This document shows positions 8,601-17,159 of a stretch of DNA of 64,000 bases, piece by piece (positions within the stretch are counted from its first letter, which is position 1; each line of letters opens with the position of its first letter). The DNA is taken from NCBI RefSeq assembly GCF_034675845.1, contig NZ_JAUCCU010000001.1, forward strand, positions 1,240,001 through 1,304,000. The letters run 5' to 3'. This stretch comes from Castellaniella sp. Its GTDB lineage: Bacteria > Pseudomonadota > Gammaproteobacteria > Burkholderiales > Burkholderiaceae_B. The notes beneath the pieces are model-generated. The model was given only the letters and a program-made list of their open reading frames with translations. It was not told the origin of the DNA and made no database searches. The translations under genes and the position numbers were made by a program.

Positions 8601-10084
8601 TTTAGCCATCTGTAGGGCGCCCGCAGGTACAGTCGGTTGAGCGCGAGCAAGGGCCGCAGCGGTTCCTGCAAAGAAGCAGCTGCGAGACGATCGCAGAACC
8701 GGGCGCCAAACTGTCTGAGGTCCCCAAACTCCAGTTCGGTGGCCATAGAGACAAAGAGGCCTTGGCTTTGCTGCGCTTGCGCAAACGCCGCGCCTTGGCC
8801 GGACGCCGCTGATCCGCGCCTCTCGCTAACCCAGTGCAGAACATCGGCGGCTTCGCTGCCGCCAACTGGATCGATCGGTGCGGCTGTGACCTCGAACCCA
8901 CGGAATCGCGTCGCATCTACAAATGCCTCCGCGAACTCAGTCGGGCCACAGGTAACGAGTAGAGGCCACCCGCGGGGTCCCTGCTCGTCGACATAACTTG
9001 CGAGTCTGGACAAATCCAGTTGCTCACGCGCATCTCGATCGTAGATGTCGTCGGTAGCGATGAACTCAGGCGCTTCGTGCGGCGGCAAATTCTCCATGTC
9101 CCGGAGTGCGCGATCTAACAAGCTGGCGTCACCGCTAAGCCACTGTACCCGGCGTCCGCTCAAGACCAGATGCTCAAGCAGTTGAAGCAGCAGCACGCTC
9201 TTGCCGACACCGGACCGTCCTCTCAGCCAAAGCACCCGTATGGCTGCCTCTGGAGAGAGCGCGGCGAGATCGCTGAGCGCAGTCGCCCGCTCTGCCAGTA
9301 TCGCGACTCGCGCGTCACGAGGCATGTACTGACCAGCGCGCATGCGCGCCAGAGTTGCCTGCCGGCCCACCTCAAGGCGAAAGCGCTCCACTCGCCTGTC
9401 CGGCGCGAAGTCGGCGACCGAAAGCAACTGCCCCACGCGAGGTCCCGTGCGACGTGAAGCTGCGTAGCGCTCGGCGATCGCATCTCTGCACAGACGGGCG
9501 TCGTCAGGGTCAACTCGCCTCAGCAGTACGCGCTCAAAGGCGAATCTGGCGAACGAATACGGATCATCAACGTGAGGCCAAACTGCAGTGACAGCGCGCC
9601 ACCACGGATCTTGTTCAATGCGGGGCGAAACGAGACGCCCCTGTGCCTCCAAGTTCCCGATCAGATTTTTGTGAAGCGACCCCTTGGGCAGATCAGTCCA
9701 TTGCGTTGCCCCGGATGTGAAGGCAGAAACAACTCCGTACTTGAGCGCTCCCTTCAATTCGGGTCTGGTCGTGGAAACGAACGACTCGATTGCATTGACC
9801 TCGCCCGCAGCCGAGTCAAGGGTGGCAGACGTCAGCGTGCGCTTTACCTGAAGCAGCACGAGTCGCTGAGCCGCATCCCACCTAGCGATGTCTGACAAAG
9901 CCTCGACAAAAACATCACCCTTGCTACGTAAGTCATCGCCCGATCTAGCGAGAGCCTCAGCTAGTTCCGCAACGTAGACCCGCGCTTGGAAGGCAAAGCC
10001 AGCCATCGCATAGATGCCACCCGTGGCCCGCCGCGGCTCGGCGCTTGCATATTGACCAAGCAGACTTGTGATATCTGAATCCAT
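5684..10084 (-). CDS. Giant STAND-type NTPase: nuclease-like N-terminus, 40-aa tandem repeats, two S1-like domains
   Basis: The protein has 1466 residues. Residues 1-120 resemble the Cap4/DUF4297 PD-(D/E)xK nuclease group: a GFAFQARV helix (29-36), then Glu61, Asp65-Ile66 and Gln79-Val-Lys81. A P-loop GRSGVGKS lies at 289-296, a Walker B-like FIATDD at 341-346 and a sensor-like LLVTCGPTEF at 375-384, followed by a winged-helix-like stretch near 520-540. W-rich helical repeats (W..vW..L) begin near 640. Residues 800-1159 are nine nearly identical 40-residue units, and more divergent units follow to about 1300. The C-terminus has two OB-fold S1-like segments (about 1324-1385 and 1397-1466; GIFVEV...GLVH in the second). 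Sensor repeats plus NTPase plus nuclease is the plan of antiviral STAND (Avs-like) proteins. The defence role is inferred, and this exact architecture is not one I recognise. Start ATG at 10084; GGAG precedes it closely. Confidence 0.75.
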   Translation of the reverse strand: MDSDITSLLGQYASAEPRRATGGIYAMAGFAFQARVYVAELAEALARSGDDLRSKGDVFVEALSDIARWDAAQRLVLLQVKRTLTSATLDSAAGEVNAIESFVSTTRPELKGALKYGVVSAFTSGATQWTDLPKGSLHKNLIGNLEAQGRLVSPRIEQDPWWRAVTAVWPHVDDPYSFARFAFERVLLRRVDPDDARLCRDAIAERYAASRRTGPRVGQLLSVADFAPDRRVERFRLEVGRQATLARMRAGQYMPRDARVAILAERATALSDLAALSPEAAIRVLWLRGRSGVGKSVLLLQLLEHLVLSGRRVQWLSGDASLLDRALRDMENLPPHEAPEFIATDDIYDRDAREQLDLSRLASYVDEQGPRGWPLLVTCGPTEFAEAFVDATRFRGFEVTAAPIDPVGGSEAADVLHWVSERRGSAASGQGAAFAQAQQSQGLFVSMATELEFGDLRQFGARFCDRLAAASLQEPLRPLLALNRLYLRAPYRWLKESDRERLEALNRDGDFSVLELQPASQLVRLTHPHLSDAIYRVLVRPSTPQAYARDLALAFERSVDEGDHALAARLLRTFSASDRSLLADRLVDVDMHGLAARCVAKWRTLPPGGDRRIQSDMATSWACWRAAHASLGTGVNDLIQKALETLNQWRDSDPRQAHWPAYWWRLWRSHPNDESLAGWAIRRIVSDEGLKIPQWSRIWEALAEHQSFTQGVPSEMANVAVRWLECSQEQADWHFVWKKLSLQGLDALETSRRLALAELELPDVPCWAFVLQDMLALAVNSAGEDEARALVAQGCSWLTGREDRAEWAHVWRALLERPQLLPETVDERALVAQGCSWLTGREDRAEWAHVWRALLERPQLLPETVDERALVAQGCSWLTGREDRAEWAHVWRALLERPQLLPETVDERALVVQACSWLTGREDRAEWPHVWQALLERPQLLPETVDERALVAQACSWLTGREDRAEWPHVWQALLERPQLLPETVDERALVVQGCSWLTGREDRAEWAHVWRALLERPQLLPETVDERALVAQGCSWLTGREDRAEWAHVWRALLERPQLLPETVDERALVVQGCSWLTGREDRAEWPHVWQALLERPQLLPETVDERALVAQACSWLTGREDRAEWPHVWQALLERPQLLPETVDERALVAQACSWLTGREDRSDWLPTFLEVLKRRNRLPAGDALGLKDHAPKLLAQLENFSRGEAGHLLESMMDTGLADVEVVDAMFDWLQADRSHPAWPLIAGKCLRRLRDDDRARAIAKDLVQAIERHPNAGAWYRLQTILESDDSASASQSLESVQVALARRKSAPAWDEVARKLQSGEPIKATVTKQVGQNMTVELEGGLFALLLVDEGFSRRRGRDLEVVVTKVQTHLDRVVVSPYRGVASPLPLEDLFPGGNYEGTVTGHQGYGIFVEVRGQKGLVHAKYLGDVGSYSARFPKGTKVQVRLVEVGPKGLVLALPPGE
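6608..7687 (-). repeat. Nine in-frame 120-bp tandem repeats within the STAND gene
   Basis: Each unit encodes 40 residues beginning GREDRAEW and ending CSWLT. Some neighbouring units are identical at all 120 bases (6601-6720 = 6721-6840; 7441-7560 = 7561-7680). Two versions exist, AHVWRALL (A) and PHVWQALL (P), arranged N- to C-terminally as A-A-A-P-P-A-A-P-P, so pairs of units were copied as larger blocks. A partial tenth copy continues to about 7723. Because 120 is a multiple of three, gain or loss of units keeps the frame. Confidence 0.97.
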
Positions 10085-10263
10085 ACTCCATAACGGTAAG
10101 GGCCACGATCAATCGCCTGAGCGCTTCTTCCCCGCATCTAACTCGAAGTGGGGACCGCATGTCAAGCCGACTGGACTCAGCAACATGGTAGCGCACACGA
10201 TTCTGGTGGAACTCGGCGAAATTTCGGTCGCTCAGGTGGATGTTGCGAACGGCAGCAACGGGT

Positions 10264-10414
10264 CGAGGCTGTGTGAAAACTCATTTGTAGAGAACTCACG
10301 AGGGTCACTACCCCCTCCTTGACCTTTGATCGTGCAATACAGCACGATCTGAGAGGTCGGTTTTGCTCAAAAGACTTCTTGAACGCTCAGATTTTGCGTT
10401 TTCACACAGCCTCG
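10264..10414. mobile_element. MITE-like element inside the right part of the accessory island
   Basis: Perfect 17-base inverted repeats (CGAGGCTGTGTGAAAAC at 10264-10280 and its complement at 10398-10414) enclose about 117 bases with no ORF. The interior has a GATCGTGC...GCACGATC stem (10328-10349). GGCTGTGTGAAAAC-type termini are seen in several insertion-sequence families, so this looks like a deletion derivative. No clear target duplication is visible. Confidence 0.5.
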
Positions 10415-10555
10415 GCCCAAAGCAGCCAACATGGCTGGTCTGCCCCGAAAAGGGCATCCAAGCCCAGAAAACCACCAAAACAAGGTTTTCTTGCAGACTA
10501 CCTCAGTCCCATTTTTGACTGGGAACCCGCATTAGCACTCGCTTTAGGTGTTTTT

Positions 10556-10605
10556 CGGAGTTCCAAACTGAGCGGCGGAAGTTCCAAACTCAGCGGCGTT
10601 CGACA
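10556..10605. repeat. Right end of the putative transposon
   Basis: Two adjacent sites, CGGAGTTCCAAACTGAGCGG (10556-10575) and a copy with one extra base at 10576-10596, run into the terminal repeat ending CGACA at 10605. They are the inverted counterparts of the left-end sites. The remaining DNA between 10085 and 10555 contains only the MITE-like element and no convincing gene. Confidence 0.55.
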
Positions 10606-10651
10606 ACAGTATCAATTAGCCCGATCAAATGTAACTGCTGTGAACACCCCC

Positions 10652-10679
10652 TTGAAATAGACAGAATCGTCCTTATAAT
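10652..10679 (+). promoter_or_regulatory. Vegetative promoter of groES-groEL
   Basis: TTGAAA (10652-10657) and TATAAT (10674-10679) are separated by 16 bases and overlap the CIRCE operator at the -10. This is a sigma70-type promoter under HrcA control. No sigma32-type -10 (CCCAT) is present at this spacing. Confidence 0.8.
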
Positions 10680-10705
10680 TAGCACTCGATGGGGTTGAGT
10701 GCTAA
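10679..10705 (+). promoter_or_regulatory. CIRCE operator (HrcA binding site)
   Basis: A perfect TTAGCACTC-N9-GAGTGCTAA inverted repeat lies directly after the -10. CIRCE is bound by the heat-shock repressor HrcA, whose folding depends on GroEL, so groESL is autoregulated by chaperonin demand. Confidence 0.97.
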
Positions 10706-10755
10706 CAACTACGACCCCCACCTTTTTCAATCACTAATAGAACAGGAGTTCCTCC

Positions 10756-11043
10756 ATGGCACTGCGTCCTTTGCACGATCGTGTGATCGTCAAGCGTCTG
10801 GACAACGAGCGCACCACTGCCTCGGGTATCGTCATCCCCGAGAGCGCCGCCGAAAAACCCGATCAGGGCGAAGTCCTGGCCGTTGGCCCCGGTAAGAAAA
10901 CCGAGGACGGCAAGCTCATCGCGGTCGACGTCAAGGTCGGCGACAAGGTGCTGTTCGGCAAATATGCCGGCCAGTCCGTCAAGGTCGATGGCGACGAAGT
11001 TCTGGTCATCCGCGAGGAAGAAATCCTCGCCGTGATCCAGTAA
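10756..11043 (+). CDS. groES: Co-chaperonin GroES
   Basis: This 95-residue Hsp10 forms the heptameric lid on GroEL. It begins MALRPLHDRVIVKRL, and the mobile-loop region (ERTTASGIVIPESAAEKP, about residues 19-36) contains the GIVI segment that docks on GroEL. It is preceded by CAGGAG and is the first gene of the CIRCE-controlled operon, 103 bases before groEL. Confidence 0.98.
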   Translation: MALRPLHDRVIVKRLDNERTTASGIVIPESAAEKPDQGEVLAVGPGKKTEDGKLIAVDVKVGDKVLFGKYAGQSVKVDGDEVLVIREEEILAVIQ

Positions 11044-11146
11044 ACACACGTGCCGAAGAAACCGCCGCATCTGCAAGGCGGTTCTTCCTGCCCCTGGCCT
11101 TGTCCGCAAGGCCAAACTGTCCTGAATCATCCCAAGGAATTTCAAC

Positions 11147-12796
<1,650 letters not shown>

Positions 12797-12843
12797 GCCC
12801 CTGCGCTCCGCTGGTCGGCCCCCGTGCCGACCAAGCCTGCATG

Positions 12844-12885
12844 AAAAACCCCCGCAACAGTTTGCTGTTGCGGGGGTTTTTCTTT
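12844..12885. terminator. Bidirectional terminator between groEL and livM
   Basis: CCCCCGCAACAG (12849-12860) pairs perfectly with CTGTTGCGGGGG (12865-12876). The stem is flanked by AAAAA on the left and TTTTTCTTTT on the right, so it can stop transcription of groEL on the plus strand and of the liv operon on the minus strand. Confidence 0.9.
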
Positions 12886-12898
12886 TCAGACACGGATC

Positions 12899-13876
12899 TC
12901 AGGGGGCCAGTGTGCGTGTACGCTGCCAGTGCAGCCACTCACCGACAATGCCACGCCGGAAAGCGAGGACGCAAACCACGAAAATCAGGCCGATGACGAT
13001 AGTGACGGATTCGCCCAGGACGCGGAACCACTGGATGCCGGTTTCTTGCATCAAAAAGCGGCCCAAATCGCCCACCTTGTTTTCGAGGGCCACCACGACC
13101 ACGGCGCCCAGTACAGGGCCGACCAGCGTGCCCATGCCACCGATCAGCGTCATCAGCACGACCATGCCTGACATATGCCAGGTGGCATCGGACAAGGTCG
13201 CCGACACAAAGACCAAGGATTTGGTGGCGCCCGCCAAGCCGGATAAAGCGGCTGAAAGCACGAAGGCCAGGAGTTTGAAGCGATCGACGTGGTAGCCCAG
13301 GGAGACCATGCGGGCCTCGTTTTCGCGGATGGCCTTCAGGGCCTGGCCAAAGGGTGAATGCACCGTGCGCCAGATCAAGGCATAGCCCAGGACAAAAATC
13401 GCCATCACCACATAATATAGATTGATGTCCTGGCTGAGATTCAGGCCCAGAATGCTGCCGCGCGGAATACCCTGCAAGCCGTCTTCACCGCCGGTGAAAG
13501 GCGCCTGAAGAAAATAAAAAAACAGCATCTGCGCCAGCGCCAGGGTAATCATGGCGAAATAAATACCACTGCGCCGGATGGACAGCAGGCCGAACACCAG
13601 CCCCAGCAAAGCAGCACTGGCCGTGCCAAACAGCAGGCCGCTGGCAGTGGACCAGCCCCAGACGGTCAGCGCCTGACCGCAGGCATAGCCCGCCAACCCC
13701 AGGAATGCCGCATGACCAAAGGACAGCAGGCCGGTATAGCCCAACAGCAGGTTAAAGGCACAGGCAAACAGGGCGTAGCACATGACCTTCATGATGAAGA
13801 CCGGGTAGGCCCCGAGCGCAGGCAAGGCCGCCAGCAACAAGAAAATGAGCAGATACGCAAGCAGTTGACGATTCAT
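12899..13876 (-). CDS. livM: Branched-chain amino-acid-type ABC transporter permease LivM
   Basis: This 325-residue inner-membrane permease has about eight to nine hydrophobic segments and the LivM-family motif NLLLGYTGLLSFGHAAFLGLAGY near residues 42-64. A cytoplasmic coupling loop (IRENEARMVSLGYHVDRFKLLAF) is visible near residue 190. It is the last gene of the livG-livF-livH-livM operon and overlaps livH by 4 bases. Given the nitrilase and binding protein upstream, the substrate may be a nitrile, amide or carboxylate rather than leucine or valine. Confidence 0.9.
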   Translation of the reverse strand: MNRQLLAYLLIFLLLAALPALGAYPVFIMKVMCYALFACAFNLLLGYTGLLSFGHAAFLGLAGYACGQALTVWGWSTASGLLFGTASAALLGLVFGLLSIRRSGIYFAMITLALAQMLFFYFLQAPFTGGEDGLQGIPRGSILGLNLSQDINLYYVVMAIFVLGYALIWRTVHSPFGQALKAIRENEARMVSLGYHVDRFKLLAFVLSAALSGLAGATKSLVFVSATLSDATWHMSGMVVLMTLIGGMGTLVGPVLGAVVVVALENKVGDLGRFLMQETGIQWFRVLGESVTIVIGLIFVVCVLAFRRGIVGEWLHWQRTRTLAP

Positions 13877-14757
13877 GATTTTTTCCCGAACAGCCCGGCG
13901 GGGCGCAGTAACAGCACGATCACCATAATGACGAACACGACAGTGCTGGATGCCTCAGGCCAGAACACCCTGGTCAGGCCTTCGACGATGCCCAGGCCAA
14001 GGCCTGTGATGATGGACCCGAGGATGGAACCCATCCCGCCGATGACCACCACGGCAAAAACCACAATGATGAGATTCGAGCCCATCAGGGGTGAAACCTG
14101 CAAAATCGGAGCAGCCAACACACCGGCAAACGCGGCCAACCCCACGCCAAACCCGAAGGTCAGCGAAATCATCAGCGGCACATTCACCCCGAAAGCCTCG
14201 ACCAATTTGGCGTTTTCAGTCCCGGCACGCAGCAATGCGCCCAGGCGCGTTTTCTCAATCACAAACCAGGTCAGCAAGCAGGCCAGAACAGAAGCCACCA
14301 CGACCCAAGCACGATAAATGGGCAGAAACATGAAACCAAGATTGATGCCGCCGGTCAACAAGGCGGGGGTGGGGTAAGGCTGGCCCGACACGCCATAGAA
14401 GCTGCGGAACAGGCCCTCGATGAGCAAGGTCAGACCAAAGGTCAGCAACAAGCCATACAGATGATCCAGCTTGTATAGTCGACATAACAGGACGCGCTCG
14501 ATCAGCACACCGAACGCCGCCACGACCAGCGGCGCAAGCAGCAGCATCACCCAGTAGTTCAAACCCAGATACTGCAACCCCATCCAGGCAATGAAAGCGC
14601 CCAGCATATACAGGGCACCATGCGCGAAGTTGATGATATTGAGCAGGCCAAAAATAATGGCCAAACCCAGCGAGAGCACCGCATAGAAGGAGCCATTGAC
14701 CAGGCCCAGCAGCAACTGGCCCAGCAAGGCTTGAATGGGAACACCGAAGATCAGCAT
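13873..14757 (-). CDS. livH: Branched-chain amino-acid-type ABC transporter permease LivH
   Basis: This 294-residue inner-membrane permease carries family signatures LVNGSFYAVLSLGLAIIFGLLNIINFAHGALYMLGAF (start) and VVIGGMGSILGSIITGLGLGIVEGL (near residue 240). It pairs with LivM to form the translocation channel. The start ATG overlaps nothing upstream; livF ends 16 bases before it. Translational coupling to livM is shown by the ATGA overlap. Confidence 0.9.
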   Translation of the reverse strand: MLIFGVPIQALLGQLLLGLVNGSFYAVLSLGLAIIFGLLNIINFAHGALYMLGAFIAWMGLQYLGLNYWVMLLLAPLVVAAFGVLIERVLLCRLYKLDHLYGLLLTFGLTLLIEGLFRSFYGVSGQPYPTPALLTGGINLGFMFLPIYRAWVVVASVLACLLTWFVIEKTRLGALLRAGTENAKLVEAFGVNVPLMISLTFGFGVGLAAFAGVLAAPILQVSPLMGSNLIIVVFAVVVIGGMGSILGSIITGLGLGIVEGLTRVFWPEASSTVVFVIMVIVLLLRPAGLFGKKS

Positions 14758-14773
14758 CTCTTGAATTCCTCCC

Positions 14774-15493
14774 TCAGACGCCCAACAGGCTGTCGAGCGT
14801 GTTTTGTTTTTCGGCCAGTTGAGCGGCGGAAAATTCTTCGATGATCTGGCCGTGTTCCATGATGTAGAAGTGATCGGCCAACGGGGCGGCGAAACGGAAG
14901 TTCTGTTCGACCATGACCACGGTGTAGCCCTTGGCCTTCAGGGTGGTGATCATGCGGGCCAGGGCCTGGACGATCACGGGGGCCAGGCCCTCGGAGATCT
15001 CGTCGAGCAGCAGCAGGTTGGCGCCGGTGCGCAGAATGCGGGCCACCGCCAGCATCTGCTGCTCTCCCCCAGATAAGCGGGTGCCAGGGGAGTGGCGGCG
15101 TTCCAGCAGATTGGGAAACATATCGTAGATTTCGGCCAGCGACATGCCGCCGCCCAGCGTATTGCCTACGGTGGGCGGCAGCAGCAGGTTTTCTTCGCAC
15201 GATAAAGAGGCAAAGATGCCGCGTTCTTCGGGACAGTAGCCGATGCCCAGGTGGGCAATGCGGTAGGTGGGCAGGTGGATGGATTCGGTGCCCTGGATGC
15301 GGATGGAGCCCGTGCGCCGGCTGGTCAGGCCCAGCAGCGCGCGCAGCGTTGTGGTGCGTCCCGCGCCATTGCGGCCCAACAAGGTGACGACCTGACCAGG
15401 TTCGACACGCATATTGACGCCGTGCAGGACATGGGATTCGCCGTACCAGGCTTGCAAGTCGGAGATTTCCAGGGCGGGGGTGCTGCTGTTCAT
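14774..15493 (-). CDS. livF: Branched-chain amino-acid-type ABC transporter ATPase LivF
   Basis: This 239-residue ATPase carries a signature LSGGEQQML and Walker B LLLLDEISEGLAP, both typical of LivF. The Walker A reads GRNGAGRT (residues 40-47), with Arg46 where nearly all ABC proteins have Lys. The codon is clearly CGC, so this is not a one-base error from AAG. Such Arg variants do occur in LivF homologues of related bacteria, and the LivG partner keeps Lys. The start overlaps the livG stop by 4 bases (ATGA). Confidence 0.9.
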   Translation of the reverse strand: MNSSTPALEISDLQAWYGESHVLHGVNMRVEPGQVVTLLGRNGAGRTTTLRALLGLTSRRTGSIRIQGTESIHLPTYRIAHLGIGYCPEERGIFASLSCEENLLLPPTVGNTLGGGMSLAEIYDMFPNLLERRHSPGTRLSGGEQQMLAVARILRTGANLLLLDEISEGLAPVIVQALARMITTLKAKGYTVVMVEQNFRFAAPLADHFYIMEHGQIIEEFSAAQLAEKQNTLDSLLGV

Positions 15494-16266
15494 GCATGGG
15501 CTCCTTCGAGTTCGCCCTGTGTGGTACCCATGTAGGCTTCCATCACAGCGGGATTGCTGGATACGGCGGCGTAGTCGCCTTCGGCCAGGACGGCCCCCCG
15601 GGCCAGGACGGTAATGCGGTCAGCAATGGAGGAAACGACCTTCATATTGTGCTCGACCATCAGGATGGTGCGTCCGGCGCTGACCTGCTTGATCAGTTGG
15701 GTGACGCGGTCCACGTCTTCGTGGCCCATGCCCTGGGTGGGCTCGTCCAGCAGCATCAGGCTGGGTTCCATGGCCAGGGTGGTGGCGATTTCCAGGGCGC
15801 GTTTGCGTCCATAGGGCAGATTCACGGTGATTTCGTCGGCAAAACCGCCCAGGCCGACTTCGTCGAGCAGTGCCCGCGCCCGTGCATTCAGGGAGGTGAG
15901 GCTGCGTTCGCTGCGCCAGAAGTGAAAGGACAGGCCGGTGTTGCGCTGCAGGGCGATGCGCACGTTATCCAGCACGGAGAGCTGGGGGAAAACGGCGGAA
16001 ATCTGGAAGGATCGGATGATGCCTTTGCGGGCGATGTCGGCAGGCTGATCGTGGGTGATTTCCTGGCCGTCGAAATAGATCTGGCCCTGGGTGGGCTTGA
16101 TGAATTTGGTCAGAAGATTGAAGCAGGTGGTCTTGCCTGCGCCATTGGGGCCGATCAGCGCATGGATCTGGCCGCGTTGCACCTGGAGATTGACCGCATC
16201 GACGGCGACGAAGCCCAGAAAAGTCTTGGTGAGGTTGCGGGTTTCGAGGATGATGGAGGTTTTCAT
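15490..16266 (-). CDS. livG: Branched-chain amino-acid-type ABC transporter ATPase LivG
   Basis: This 258-residue ATPase has a canonical Walker A GPNGAGKT (about residues 38-45), Q-loop FQISAVFPQLSV and Walker B LMLLDEPTQGMG. The usual LSGG-type signature is replaced by LPYGRKRALEIA, a form common in LivG relatives. It is the first gene of the transporter operon and lies just downstream of the IclR regulator on the same strand, so the regulator may be co-transcribed with it. Confidence 0.9.
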   Translation of the reverse strand: MKTSIILETRNLTKTFLGFVAVDAVNLQVQRGQIHALIGPNGAGKTTCFNLLTKFIKPTQGQIYFDGQEITHDQPADIARKGIIRSFQISAVFPQLSVLDNVRIALQRNTGLSFHFWRSERSLTSLNARARALLDEVGLGGFADEITVNLPYGRKRALEIATTLAMEPSLMLLDEPTQGMGHEDVDRVTQLIKQVSAGRTILMVEHNMKVVSSIADRITVLARGAVLAEGDYAAVSSNPAVMEAYMGTTQGELEGAHA

Positions 16267-16274
16267 ATTGAACG

Positions 16275-17117
16275 TTAGCCTCTTTGATACGAACGCACGG
16301 TGCCATCAGCCATATGCCTGGTCACAGACGATCGGTTGTTTTGCCTGGACGGAAATCGACTGAGCAGCGCTTCTATTTTTTTCTTTGCCTCCAACAGCAA
16401 CGGAACGTAGCGGTTTTCGACTTCTTCTAGTTTCACGATTCTGGCAATGGCAATCATATTGATCACACAAACCACTTCGCCGTCATGCATGATGGCTGCA
16501 GCAGCGCCCCGATTTGATTTCAAAAATTCCTGATCTGAAAGTGCATAACCCCGGCTGAGGGTTTCGCTGATGATCCGGCTGGTGGCGGCCTGGTCTTTGG
16601 CCAGCTGCTCGTATGGGTCGTCCGATAGGGCCAAGCGTTTCAGCAGGGCCTGCTGCTGTTTTTCCCCTATATTTGCCAGATAGGCCCGGCCGGTGGCAGA
16701 CGCCATCATGGGCACGCGCGAGCCCACGCTGCGATTGGATGACAGCATCCCGGGCTCCCGGTTCGTATCCACAATGACCATTTTGTCGTGCTGAAAAACA
16801 GTCAGATCAGACGGCCAGCCCAAGTCCTCTCGCAAACTGGAGATGACGGGGGCGGCAATCTGCAGAAGCTGCTGCCCATACGACACATTGTTGGACAACG
16901 CCAATGCGCGCAGGCTGACCTGATAAACCTGGCTGCTGGGGTCATAAGTGACATAACCATGTTCATGCAGGGTTTCCAGCATACGGAACACGGTTGCCTT
17001 CGGCAGCCCGGTTTTACGCCAGATATCGGACAGTCCTGCTGGGCCGGACGCGTTCAGCGTTTCCAGCACCAACAGGCCCCTGACGAGTGCATTGACAGGT
17101 ATGACGGAAGTGCTCAC
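16275..17117 (-). CDS. IclR-family transcriptional regulator
   Basis: The protein has an N-terminal winged helix-turn-helix (ALVRGLLVLETLNASGPAGLSDIWRKTGLPKATVFRMLETL, first 50 residues) and a C-terminal ligand-binding IclR domain (DLGWPSDLTVFQHDKMVIVD...). I chose the GTG at 17117 because AAGGAG lies 6 bases before it; the longer GTG start at 17138 places that ribosome site inside the gene. It lies between the CoA-transferase gene and livG on the same strand. It is the natural candidate to control the nitrilase/transport cassette in response to its substrate or product. Its operator is not evident. Confidence 0.85.
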   Translation of the reverse strand: MSTSVIPVNALVRGLLVLETLNASGPAGLSDIWRKTGLPKATVFRMLETLHEHGYVTYDPSSQVYQVSLRALALSNNVSYGQQLLQIAAPVISSLREDLGWPSDLTVFQHDKMVIVDTNREPGMLSSNRSVGSRVPMMASATGRAYLANIGEKQQQALLKRLALSDDPYEQLAKDQAATSRIISETLSRGYALSDQEFLKSNRGAAAAIMHDGEVVCVINMIAIARIVKLEEVENRYVPLLLEAKKKIEALLSRFPSRQNNRSSVTRHMADGTVRSYQRG

Positions 17118-17159
17118 CTTGATCTCCTTGTGCCGCACATGGGCTGCACCCGAATGCTT

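Larger units (their letters stand above)
5396..10605. mobile_element. Putative transposase-less transposon (Tn7/Tn5053-type ends) carrying one STAND gene
   Basis: The two boundaries carry inverted repeats TGTCGAACGCC[A/G]CTGAG (5396-5412, and the reverse complement at 10589-10605, 16 of 17 bases identical). Both ends start TGT...ACA. Each end also has extra copies of a roughly 20-base site of the form CGCT[G/C]AGTTTGGAACTTCCG: three inside the left end and two inside the right end. Multiple transposase-binding sites at both ends and a terminal TGT are typical of TnsB/TniA-family transposons. The flanking five bases are GCAGT (5391-5395) and ACAGT (10606-10610), a possible degenerate target duplication. 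No transposase lies inside, so it would be non-autonomous. The boundary assignment is an inference from the repeats. Confidence 0.55.

Noticed and set aside
10319..10660. 113-codon open frame across the MITE and right transposon end
   Set aside because: It runs through the inverted repeats, the terminal sites and up to the groESL promoter, so it is a chance frame.
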